Origin: Thozetella sp. PMI_491
Lineage: Eukaryota > Ascomycota > Sordariomycetes > Chaetosphaeriales > Chaetosphaeriaceae
DNA: 64,000 nucleotides
Assembly: GCA_021432635.1 (NCBI GenBank)
Contig: MU270083.1
Coordinates: 252,114-316,113, forward strand
Direction: 5' to 3'
Numbering within the stretch: the first letter of the stretch is position 1; each line of letters begins with the position of its first letter. The translations under genes and the position numbers were made by a program. Positions 55,001 to 64,000 of the stretch are shown piece after piece. The notes under the pieces were generated by a model. That model worked only from the letters and a program-made list of their open reading frames with translations, had not been told where the DNA came from and ran no database searches.

Positions 55001-58000
55001 AGGGGCAGCGTCAAAGAGCCGGACCGTTGTTACGGTGGCAGCCACCTAAGTAAACGAAGGGTATAAGAGTCACGCCCATTGGGGGATACGGTTAGCGAGC
55101 TGCGTTCTTGCAGTGTAGCAAGCCCCTTCCTGTTTCGTTTCGCAGTTTACGCGGGAGGCACGACCATCTCCTGAGGAATGGATTGGGAGGGGGAGAGGGG
55201 GGAGAAGGAGGAGAGGGGAGGAGAAAGAGGGAGATTGGGAGATAGAGAGGAGGGTGTAGAAGGATGCGGATTCCGCGTTGCTGCCGTGTCGCAAAGCGAT
55301 AACGAGCAGGCTCGCGGGTTCGAAATGAGCGCTTCCCTTCGCTCAGGCATCAAGATGCTCAAATCATAGGACCGCCCGCAAACACAGACTGACGTCGTTG
55401 CCGAGAAGGATAGGTTGAGTTGAGATGAGAATCGTCCGTAATTACCTACCTCTTCCTCCCGCTGCAAACCGGGCACCGGCAGCCTGCAGGCAGCTTCCAT
55501 CGTGAGGAATGGAAAGTTCGAGTGGGCCCTCCTCCCCGGCAGCCACGGGAGGACGATGAGGTGAGGCCCGTCCAAGACGGCGGCCTGGACGGGCAGCCCC
55601 ACCTGGCTGCCCACAATCTGAGACCGGGGTTCCTGTAAAAAGGTAAAAAGGGGAAGGAGTGGGAGACTACGCTAGTGTTTCCGAATTGCGTCGTCACAGG
55701 CATCTGATTCGTCCCAGTGGTTAAAGTTACCAGGGGTCCCCCCGGGCCAGAAGGCTGCTTTCTCAAGATCAAAGTGCCAACCAGCGCCGAACTTTCTTAT
55801 TCTATTCACCACGTAAAGGCGATCTTCATGACGAGTGACTCGTGGCCCCCAAGACACCTGATGTGTTCGCGCCACGACTGGTCTGTTTCGTGGCCGCATG
55901 GTTTTTGGAGTAGTTTTTTTTTTTTTCTTCTTCGGCTGAAGTGATCGTCCGGGGAGGGGTATTACGAGGCAGACAACCGACGGGGGGGGGACCATATTGG
56001 TGGAAGAGGCCGTCGCACTTGTGCGGAACAAGGTAGGGGGATAGCCGTGCGAGGTGAGGAGGAGGAGCTCTGATCTCGTACCTGCAGCGTGACCCTGGTC
56101 GTGCATCTCATCATCCACCCTGATCCAGGCCCCAAAAATACACGTACAGCACGCCCAAATCTTGCCAAGGGCTGGGGCACGACGGATTTCGTGCGCGCTG
56201 GCTCCCATGACAGCCAGCCAAACTGCTGTACGGCGCCGGCCCAGACGACACGACGTCTTGGCCAGCCCCGGGAGCGGCGGCCCCCAGTGATTAAATCAAG
56301 ACCTTGGGCTGAGTGCCAAACGCAAAAAAGTGGCGTACGAGCCTACCGGTGTGCGGCGTACACGAGAGTAGAACATCTGAGCGTCCCAAAACTAAGGGCC
56401 GTTAGCCTGTGCCACGCGGTATTCCATCAATATCCGCGAATTAATTCCTAATTAGACCGCGCTGGGCGGCGCAAGATGGCTCGAAGAACCTGGGGGAGCA
56501 GCTAGGAGCCACCCCCGTTCAAGTCGCGCTCCATGGGCGACGGTCGTGTTAGACTGTCCTCCCGCTCATTTCCCACTCTATGTGCAATGGCAGCGACGTG
56601 CCCTGCCGAGCCGGCAGCAGGGGGGGGTCATGGCGAAAGCCCGCCCGGAAGCCCCGCCTAGAATGGTGGGTTGGTGGTGGTATGGCGTGGTGTTGGACCA
56701 TGTCTGTTCAAGGCTCTCGAGCTGGCTGTGCCCCCCCAAGGCGCTGACCCAGGAAGAAGCTGTGCTCGCGTTGTTGCGCCTGCCCTTTCTTGGCCCAGCC
56801 GCGCCCCCCCTTTCCCGTTCCAGGTCTGACGAGCGTCTCCCGCCTTTCTCGTTGGCATCGTGGGCATCTGGCCTCCAACTCTAAATCTTTTTTTTTCTCC
56901 CCCTTCTCACCACCTCTCCACCCCCCGCTGTGCGTCTGTGTTGCCAGAGCAGTGTCTTGACGACATCGCCCGTCCCCTCTTTTTCTCATCGCCCGACAAC
57001 CCCAACCCGCATTGGATCGGAGGAAAGCACTTGGTATAGGTGCGTCCGGATCTGTACTCCTGGGCTTGGATATCCAAACGACATCCCCCCGCGCCCGCAA
57101 ATCAACGCGAGGCCTCGCTCGACGTTTCGCACCGCGTGGTCAAGCTCATCCTGCAAACGCCTGCAGGCTTTGCTTGATTTTCTCTTGATCACCCCCTCTT
57201 CAGACGTCGACCCTGGTGCCCGCCCACAACCCTCGGGAGTCCCTGCGTGGCCCGCACATTTGAAACACCATCGTCTGTCCTTGGAGTACCACCACCGTGT
57301 CGCACAACCCCGTGGCTGACCCCCCCTTTCTCGTGGCCTCCCGACCGGTCCTCCATCATTGGCCTCGCCGGGTCGTACTGGCAATCTTCCCTCTCCCAAC
57401 AGTTGATTCTGCACCGCAAACAAACCCGGCCACACAGCCGACCTGTGTCCATCTCGCCGTCGCACTCACGACTCTTGTCCAGCAAACATCGTCGCCGGCG
57501 TCGTCGTCTCTATCCACCGTCGACCCATCCGCGCCTCTTGCCAAGACGTCGAAACGTCTAGTGTACGTGATCTCCCTTTGACGGCCTTCCTGCGACCCGG
57601 CTGTTTAGGTCTTCCCTGTCGGGCCCTGGCCGATGGGGCCAACACGCGGCCCAGCAGCAGCGCGGCTCGGACTGGCAAATGTGCCAGCGGGCTGGGTTCT
57701 CTTCTACGGCCATGCAAAATCCTCTTGTTCTTCTTGTTTCTCTACCGCACGCTTGCTCTGGATGGCAGTTGCGCTGACCTGTTGCGAACCGTAGACCGTC
57801 TAACTCTGCTCTGGTTGCGACACGGTCAACAACACTAACCTTCTAATTAATTCTTCGCCAACTCTCTTTTCGACCCCCTTTAGCATTCACCTAGCCACAG
57901 GTTGACGGTCCCTGTTCTTCTTCTTTTTCTTTTCTTCTGTCGTCAGCATAGACTGCGTTCATTCATTCCCGCCGTCGCGGATACTCACAGGTCCCTGGTA

Positions 58001-58334
58001 CCACCTCTGGTTTAGAGTTGACCTTCATCGTTTGCGATACCCAGTCGGTTCATTTGTGTAAAAAGGATTCCACGTCGCACAACGGAACACCGGAAACTCG
58101 ATTGAAATACGAAGGCGTCGCTTCCCATCTGGACCCGAAGAGCACCTGAGACAACCTTCCGGAGACCGTCGGAAAGCCGTTCGTCCTGCTCGGCTTCTTG
58201 CATATGCAGTTAACATCGCTGGAGACCCGAAGGCGACAAGCGGCGCAGCGGATCCTCTGAGAGATCCGGGAAGAGAGAGGGAACGTGTGGAAAAGCACTG
58301 GATGCCTCCTGGGTTGAGAAAAGGTGGCGTCTAA
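52043..58334. other. Long gene-poor region and leader of the EGF/TM gene
   Basis: About 6.3 kb without a supported gene. The first few hundred bases should be the promoter of the reverse-strand membrane protein. A GGGAGA-rich stretch lies at 55183-55255. An A-box/B-box pair for a tRNA was looked for around a GGTTCGAA at 55316 and not found. From about 56880 onward the sequence is CT-rich with many short frames, fitting a long promoter and 5' leader for the gene at 58335; upstream ATGs in this stretch could be short upstream ORFs. Confidence 0.45.
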
Positions 58335-61184
58335 ATGAGTGCTCAAAATGGGAGAAATATGGACCGACCACCGCTCCAAGGGGGATCCGTCAGGAGGGCG
58401 AGAGAGCGGGCTGAGGCCGGGCTGCCGAGAGATGACGACTTGTCTTCGCTTCCGTCACGAATGCCGTTCTCCGTGGACGAGGAGCCGCAGATAGTCCAGC
58501 CACCGGCGTCCCGCCGACCGGCCGTGGGAACGACTGCTGGACAATCACGACCCCCACGACCGCAAGCGCCGGCGGGACTGCAGAACAAGGATGGAGGTAT
58601 TGGTCTGGCCATCTCCAGGCCGACTCAGGTTCCTCAGTGGCCACTGCAGGGTCCGTTGCTCTCACCAGCCAGCTCCACCAGCACCGAACCCTATCGACCT
58701 CCACCTGGGTCCCAGCCGCCACCGAGGCCTCCACGTCCAAGTAGAGTGCCTTCGATCCTCGATGGGTCCAAGATCCAGGAGCACACCCCGGTTTTTCAGT
58801 ACAGGCCACAGTCTGGCCGAGAATCCAATGGACAGGAATTAACATCGGTACCCGAGACTCCCACAACTACTATGTCACGACCATCCACATTGTCCTCAGT
58901 CGGCAGCATCCCCGACTTTCCCTTACCAGTACAGTTACCGATTGCACCGCCCAGGAGGAGCGTCAATCTTGGTCCGCCGCCATCAGCAAGACGAGGTGCC
59001 TCGTCGTTCTATTCGAATGCCTCGTACGTTTCGCCAATCCCCGAGGAGAGCCCCAGGTCTCGGTCACACGCCTCGTTCGCATCTAGTGCCGCTATGCCTG
59101 AGAGCTGGGGCACGCCGTCTCCCGGTCCCAGCCCCAACTATCCCGATGCCTACTATGACGATATCATGGAGGAGAGTGGGCAGTCGGCGTACGGTGACGA
59201 TGACCCAGACCAAGACGAATCCCGGCTCGTGAGGAGTGCGAGTATAGGCAAAAGGGCAAAGCCAACACTTGTGACAGCAACCACGCCACGGGCTCTAGAG
59301 CCGCCGGATTTGCCGAGGCCGGGCCCGTCCCCGGTACAAAATGGCCCCTTCAGGGAGGGAACGGGCTATGTGGAGGGCTCAAGCTCGTCGGGCACGCTGC
59401 CGACAAAAGCAGGCCAGACATTGACGGCAGACTTGATGCTCAACGCCGTGAGTGCTGCAAGCTCAACAGACTCCTCGTCCCGGGCGACACCCTCGCCCCA
59501 GCCGCCCCCTGGTGGTCGGCCCTACAGCCGGTTATCAGCCATTCGACGGCCCCCGCGGCTTGACATCGATGCCGTTAAGAAGGCCGAAGCCCGCGGAAGC
59601 TTGACAAGTTTGCCCGATCTGATTCGGCGTGCGACAAGATTAGCAGCAAGTCTCGAGAGGGGCCGAAGACCGGCAAGTCGGTTTGATGATCTCAATGACT
59701 TCCCGGACCTCGCGTTCGGGGGGCGGGACGGCGAGAAAGAGATGTCATGTAAGTGCTGCCGTACCACATCCAGGATCATGACCCGCTTGCTAACACATAG
59801 TGCAGACCTCGACGCCGAGAAGCACCAATCCGGTCTTTCCGATATGCTGGCTGCCTTCCCACCGCCGGTCCAAGCGACGGCACCCCGCCGAAGCATCCGA
59901 GAGAGCATCCGAGCGTCGATGCAGTGGCCGCTGCCCGTTGCTGCAGGCGCTCGGGGACCCAGCAATCTTGGGCGCGATGAGCTCGCTCCACCACCCCAAC
60001 CTGCGTCAAGGAAGCGCGGCCGTCGATGCTGCGGTTTGCCCCTCTGGGGCTTCATCATTGTCATGATCATCATTATCATCCTGATTGCAGCGGCCATCAT
60101 CATCCCGATCGAGTTGTTTGTTGTCCGCAGGCCAAACAACGACAACCAGGCGCTCCAGCAGTGCCAGGCACAGATCACCTGCCAGAATGGAGGCACGAAT
60201 GTGGTCACCAATGGCTTTTGTTCGTGCATTTGTACCAATGGTTTTACTGGCTTCGACTGCACTGTTTCCGACTCTGTCAACTGTGCCACTTCCAGCACAA
60301 CCGACTCTAATGTGAATAATGCTACCATCGGAGACGCCATCCCCCGCCTCATCCAGCAGGCGCAGCTTAATTTCTCCATCCCCCTTTCGCAGACATCGAT
60401 CCTCGGCAAGCTGAACTCGGGCAACCTCAGCTGCACAGCCGAGAATGCCTTGGTCACCTTCAATGGCCAAAGCTCTCGCCTGCTCTCTACCGTCTCGGCC
60501 GCGGAGCCGGACGTTGCGAATGGCGCCGCACTCGAGATCATCGATGGCGTTGCCATGACCACCCTCACTATCGTGATCAGTGGTCCCACAACCTTCACCC
60601 TGCGCCACGCCACAGCGGGACCGCCCCTTGTCAATTCTCCCCTGGTGTCTCCCACAATATCTGCAAGCATTCAGCTAGGCGCTGGGGCTGGATTCAGCAC
60701 CATCGTGACCGCCCCGACTTCCTTCTCGACCATCTTCGCAACGACCTTCACCTTCGGCACATCGCTTGGTGGTGGCAAGTCGTCGGTCAGGTCCACGACC
60801 CCGTCCCCGACCATGACCTCCACCATCACAACCACCATGACTATGTCCTCAGCATCCCCGACCGCCCCGATGGGCTCTACCTTCGCCGTGACAGAAGATG
60901 TCATTGACTTTTCCCGCGTGGCTGTCTTGTTCATCCTCCAGCAGGAATCACTCGATAGCGCCAAGACGGCCCAGGGCCTGCTCCAGAGCTTCTTCACCGC
61001 ACAGGCGTCAGCGGCATCGCCTGCTGCCCTAGCATCGGCACGCAGCCTGTCGATTGGCAACGGGAACTCGGTGAACCTGGTTACTTTTCAGCTCACCACT
61101 CCTAACGGCACCGTGGGCGGGACGAGATCTTCTACAGCCCGGCGGCGATGGCAAGACGACGAGCCTGCTCTCCTGACGTATTAG
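58335..61184 (+). CDS. Type II-like membrane protein with EGF-like motif
   Basis: Exons 58335-59748 and 59806-61184 encode 930 aa. The 57-nt intron (GTAAGT donor, CTAACAC branch, TGCAG acceptor) is 3n and stop-free, so the uninterrupted frame of 949 codons contains it; splicing joins EMS-Y-LDAEKHQSG. Residues 1-540 are Pro/Ser/Arg-rich and lack a signal peptide, so they are probably cytosolic. One strong transmembrane segment, FIIVMIIIIILIAAAIIIPI-type, is at about 550-575. Just after it, CQAQITCQNGGTNVV, then GFCSCICTNGFTGFDC (about 590-622), matches an EGF-like fold. The remaining 300 residues are Ser/Thr-rich, with possible N-glycosylation sites (NFS, NLS, NGT), and probably lie outside the cell. 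It resembles a conserved but uncharacterised family of filamentous fungi. A sensor or wall-contact role is inference. Confidence 0.88.
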   Translation: MSAQNGRNMDRPPLQGGSVRRARERAEAGLPRDDDLSSLPSRMPFSVDEEPQIVQPPASRRPAVGTTAGQSRPPRPQAPAGLQNKDGGIGLAISRPTQVPQWPLQGPLLSPASSTSTEPYRPPPGSQPPPRPPRPSRVPSILDGSKIQEHTPVFQYRPQSGRESNGQELTSVPETPTTTMSRPSTLSSVGSIPDFPLPVQLPIAPPRRSVNLGPPPSARRGASSFYSNASYVSPIPEESPRSRSHASFASSAAMPESWGTPSPGPSPNYPDAYYDDIMEESGQSAYGDDDPDQDESRLVRSASIGKRAKPTLVTATTPRALEPPDLPRPGPSPVQNGPFREGTGYVEGSSSSGTLPTKAGQTLTADLMLNAVSAASSTDSSSRATPSPQPPPGGRPYSRLSAIRRPPRLDIDAVKKAEARGSLTSLPDLIRRATRLAASLERGRRPASRFDDLNDFPDLAFGGRDGEKEMSCKCCRTTSRIMTRLLTHSADLDAEKHQSGLSDMLAAFPPPVQATAPRRSIRESIRASMQWPLPVAAGARGPSNLGRDELAPPPQPASRKRGRRCCGLPLWGFIIVMIIIIILIAAAIIIPIELFVVRRPNNDNQALQQCQAQITCQNGGTNVVTNGFCSCICTNGFTGFDCTVSDSVNCATSSTTDSNVNNATIGDAIPRLIQQAQLNFSIPLSQTSILGKLNSGNLSCTAENALVTFNGQSSRLLSTVSAAEPDVANGAALEIIDGVAMTTLTIVISGPTTFTLRHATAGPPLVNSPLVSPTISASIQLGAGAGFSTIVTAPTSFSTIFATTFTFGTSLGGGKSSVRSTTPSPTMTSTITTTMTMSSASPTAPMGSTFAVTEDVIDFSRVAVLFILQQESLDSAKTAQGLLQSFFTAQASAASPAALASARSLSIGNGNSVNLVTFQLTTPNGTVGGTRSSTARRRWQDDEPALLTY

Positions 61185-62704
61185 GATTGCTAACGATAAG
61201 GCTTGGACCAAGTTTCCATTGAGTTCGGCGGCCATGGCGCTTCGCGTTGCGCCTTAATAGCACCTGGCGTGGACGGCTCGTAGTGCCCAAAGCCTAGGGG
61301 GACATGACGACACGTCTTGGCAGTATATCCTTGTACAAATACAGAAAGAAAAAAAAGATACTTAGACTACTTTCCCTTTTGTCTTTTTATCGCGCTGCAG
61401 CCTCCAGCAGCGCCGTGAGCCATATGTTGCATCAACAAAGGCCGGTCTTGGCGTCGGTTTGCAGGCGCTAGGAGGCAGGGCAAGCACGGAGTCGGACGGC
61501 ATGTGCGCGAGGCGGACTGTATATGTAGGGAGATGTAGATACCAAAGCCACTAGGCGTCGTGAATTTGCAATGATGACTTGTATGCTAATCATCATGAAG
61601 CTCCCGTGTTGGTCATGTGTCGTGGGTTATAAAAAAGAAAAAGGTCTGACGACGTGGAGCGGGCGGCGGCCCGGTGGTATGGATCGTCAGATCTAAGATC
61701 TGAAATCGGTATGCCCATCGATGTGGCGTAGAATCCCTGAAAAAGTGCATGTGGTCTTGGTCTTGGCCTTGGGCTCCTCTGATATTGCCTGCACAATGTG
61801 CACAGTAGGAAGAGCGGCGGCAGGACGAGGGCTCCACAGAGATATGCCCAGCATCTAGATACGTAGATGTCTGCACCTGGCCGTTCGACCCCCCGAGTGA
61901 GCCCTATGGCCTCCTACATCGTTAGGCGCCGGCGTCGATGTCGCACAATGACGCAGCCAATCCTCGCTGAGCGAAGCGCTTTTGTCTTGACCGACACAGT
62001 GGGCCGGTAGTGCAACTCGCAGTCAAGAGCTCCTGTAGGCAAGGCAATGCGGCCACTGGACCAGCCTGGCCATCCATGCTCGCCACGCTATCTATCTATC
62101 CCTATCTATCTATCTCCCTCACGCGAGCCCCGTAAGCATGGCCATCTTTTGGGCCGACTCGACACGTCAGGCCAATGAACTCGTGCAGCCACGGCACACT
62201 CCTTCTTCAACCCGATCGAGCGGCCAGCAAATGACTCTCGCTTGTTCCCGCACGCCCGGCACGTTGGGCGGTGGCTGAGCATCCCGACCTACTATTTAGT
62301 AGCCAACAGGAGCGTGGCCGCATCGACGGCTGAAGACCGGGGGTGGGGCCGCTCTGGGACTGACCGACCGCCGAAAAGGGCGAGATGCCACGAAGATGGT
62401 GGCCCTGGTCTGCTTTGCACGTCGTTGAAGAGGGTCATGTCATGCATTCGAGTAGGCTCGGTCGGTCAAAGGGTGCTGCCCTTTTCGTCCTCCGGCGACC
62501 AATCCATGCCAAGCGCAACCCGACCACCAGCGCAACTGAGTATTAAACCACCACCTCTTGGCTTCTCCCCAGAGCGTCTTCTCGAGCCCTCTCGTGCCAT
62601 CTCGCTCCTCATGCTGTACTCCATAGTGCGCTAAGGTGGCCATAGCCCACGGGAGATCGCCAACCGCGCAGCCTGAAAACCAGTCTCTTATATATATAAT
62701 TCAC
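61185..62704. other. Intergenic region
   Basis: 3' region of the EGF/TM gene followed by the 5' region of the right-edge gene. An A-rich stretch lies at 61343-61358. A CTAT microsatellite is at 62088-62115. A TATATATA run at 62689-62698 lies only a few bases before the ATG at 62705. No other gene is supported. Confidence 0.5.
62088..62115. repeat. (CTAT)n microsatellite
   Basis: Imperfect tandem repeat of CTAT, interrupted once by CC, in the intergenic region. Likely length-variable between strains. Confidence 0.85.
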
Positions 62705-64000
62705 ATGCCGTTCATGCGCCGCAGCAGACTCTTTCGGCGCCGTGCCGAATCCGGCCCCCGAGATGAAGCGCCGCCTACCGTGCCGCCCGGCGGCTGGGGC
62801 CCGCCACTCCGTCGTTCCACCGCCGACAGCCTTGCGTCGCTGAACGAGCACCTCCGTCTGCTCAGGCTTGGGTCGGCCGGCCCTCCAGAGGATCCCGACG
62901 TTCGCCCACCGACTTATTTAGAGGCCACCGCTACCCTAGCCCCCGGGGTCATTCCGGAGGAGAAGGATGGGTGCGAGAAGAGGCACGAGCCAGGCGCGAA
63001 CCCCTCGTCCACCTCGGAATTCATCGACCCTACGCTCGATGAGGCTGGGGCAGAGCAGCAGCTCCTGGATGTTGCCACGGCATTCATCCCTCCCCCTCCT
63101 ACACAACAAGCTTGTGCCTCGACTTCCGCGGCGTCGAACTCTGTGCCACAGGAGGGCGACCTCTCTCGACCCGTCGATCTCGCGACGCACCCTCTCCCTG
63201 GGCCTCAGACAGCCTTCCCCCGCCTGGTTAATCCAGTGCTCATCCCACGGATAGCCCCGGGCCCAACACTCCCCTTTGCTCGCGCCATACCTCCCGCCCT
63301 GCTCGAATCGCACGGCATAGCCGAGCCGGTGTTTCTAGCCTTTGTCGACCACCTTAATCTGCTCTGCTCGCCACACCCAGTCCTGAAAGCTTTAGAAATC
63401 GCCTCAGTCGCGGTGGGGTTTGTACCTCTCGACTACGGCGACGGACTCGCCGCTGTGCTGCAGCTCATCTGCATCCTAACGGGGCACGTCATCGCCAAAC
63501 GGCGTTGTACCGCGTACCTAGAACGGGTCAACGAGGCTTTCTTCGCCCCGAGGGGCCTGCACGCGCGCATCATTGGCACCAAGGAGCTCCGCCGGGTTCT
63601 TGGCCTTCCCAAGAACGACCAGCTCATCTCGCCCCTCAGCGCCGAGACGGTCGAGCTGACTTGCCAGGAGCGGTGCCTAGCAGGACTCGAGGCGCGCGGG
63701 GCCGCACGGCTCGAGACCGAGAACCTGGCCCTGCCCAGCAAGGAGACGACGTTGCTTGCGAAGCTCATGGCATGGCAGGTGCGGCGGAAGCTGAGTGAGT
63801 TTGAGAAGAACTCCAAGCGAGCCCGGAAACGCGCGCTCAAGAGGAGAGACAAGGGGAAGAAGATTAAGGGAGAGGGCTGGGGCGAGAGAATGCGGGTCAA
63901 GTGGCTTGGCTGGATACTGATCGAGGATCTTACAGAATGGGAAAAAGTTGCTGAGAAAAGGAAACAAGCACGCGGAGGCAGCAGGTGGGAGGAAGAGCAT
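62705..64000 (+). CDS. Uncharacterised fungal protein, cut by the window end
   Basis: A frame of 432 codons is open from ATG 62705 to the last base, with no stop and no intron needed. The start is basic (MPFMRRSRLFRRRAESG), followed by a Pro-rich, probably disordered stretch to about residue 190. A more ordered section from about 200 contains LLESHGIAEPVFLAFVDHL, then a hydrophobic stretch (ALEIASVAVGFVPLDYGDGL and LQLICILTGHVI, about 232-265), then YLERVNEAFFAPRGLHARII. The right end is very Lys/Arg-rich. The pattern of an FVDHLN block, a hydrophobic helix pair and AYL.R.N..FF.PRGL resembles a widespread uncharacterised Pezizomycotina family. The TATA-like run five bases upstream makes this first ATG doubtful; the next in-frame ATG is at 62714. 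Function unknown. Confidence 0.75.
   Translation, partial: MPFMRRSRLFRRRAESGPRDEAPPTVPPGGWGPPLRRSTADSLASLNEHLRLLRLGSAGPPEDPDVRPPTYLEATATLAPGVIPEEKDGCEKRHEPGANPSSTSEFIDPTLDEAGAEQQLLDVATAFIPPPPTQQACASTSAASNSVPQEGDLSRPVDLATHPLPGPQTAFPRLVNPVLIPRIAPGPTLPFARAIPPALLESHGIAEPVFLAFVDHLNLLCSPHPVLKALEIASVAVGFVPLDYGDGLAAVLQLICILTGHVIAKRRCTAYLERVNEAFFAPRGLHARIIGTKELRRVLGLPKNDQLISPLSAETVELTCQERCLAGLEARGAARLETENLALPSKETTLLAKLMAWQVRRKLSEFEKNSKRARKRALKRRDKGKKIKGEGWGERMRVKWLGWILIEDLTEWEKVAEKRKQARGGSRWEEEH

Noticed and set aside
55290-55345. Possible tRNA around GGTTCGAA
   Set aside because: No matching A box, acceptor stem or cloverleaf could be built; a similar GGTTCGAA near 39914 is inside CMS1 coding sequence.
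55672-56208. 178-codon reverse frame with Lys run
   Set aside because: The Lys run is the complement of a T-tract, and the rest shows no domain or splice support.
59522-60670. 382-codon reverse frame
   Set aside because: It lies wholly antisense to the EGF/TM gene, whose membrane helix and EGF motif identify the true strand.
1-64000. Transposons, retroelements, CRISPR arrays, rRNA
   Set aside because: No transposase, reverse transcriptase, integrase or capsid-like sequence, no long terminal repeats, no spaced repeats and no rRNA core sequence were recognised on either strand.

Overview
The window is nuclear DNA of a filamentous ascomycete (Pezizomycotina, most likely Sordariomycetes). The evidence is short GT-AG introns (about 50-150 nt) with CTAAC/CTGAC branch sites, CT-rich leaders, GC-rich coding sequence, and fungus-specific families (Zn2Cys6 factor, CFEM-like GPI protein, Cms1, Rsr1/Krev-1). 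No prokaryotic, viral or recognisable transposon genes were found. Gene models were built by hand from the sequence: twelve complete genes with 42 proposed introns, one tentative micro-gene, and one gene cut by the right edge.

Layout. 1-5.8 kb: no supported gene. 5.8-9.4 kb (+): 1184-aa Ser/Pro-rich protein with an N-myristoylation motif. 12.6-15.8 kb (+): delta-type phospholipase C. 15.8-23.5 kb: gene-poor, with a 31-G tract. 23.5-23.8 kb (+): tentative 33-aa CxxC peptide. 25.7-28.8 kb (+): transcription factor with two C2H2 fingers, a Zn2Cys6 cluster and a fungal_trans region. 29.9-32.2 kb (+): DCAF11/WDR23-like WD40 protein. 32.6-33.2 kb (-): Sss1/Sec61-gamma. 34.5-35.7 kb (+): CPSF6-like RRM protein. 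37.1-39.1 kb (-): secreted CFEM-like, Gly/Asn-rich GPI protein. 39.6-40.5 kb (-): Cms1. 42.0-44.0 kb (+): PQ-loop membrane protein in twelve exons. 44-49 kb: gene-poor. 49.0-50.2 kb (+): Rsr1/Bud1/Krev-1 GTPase. 51.2-52.0 kb (-): Pro-rich single-pass membrane protein. 52.0-58.3 kb: gene-poor. 58.3-61.2 kb (+): type II-like membrane protein with an EGF-like motif. 62.7 kb to the end (+): conserved-looking open frame running off the window.

The genes do not form a pathway or a biosynthetic cluster; this is an ordinary housekeeping/signalling neighbourhood. Several have membrane or signalling roles (PLC, Rsr1, PQ-loop, GPI protein, EGF/TM protein, putative myristoylated protein). The most unusual features are in gene structure: two GC-AG introns, microexons of 13 and 16 nt, a 70-aa protein split over five exons, four stop-free introns of 3n length, and a 695-nt intron inside a C2 domain. 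Splice sites were inferred by eye from frame, consensus and expected protein continuity, without transcript data.
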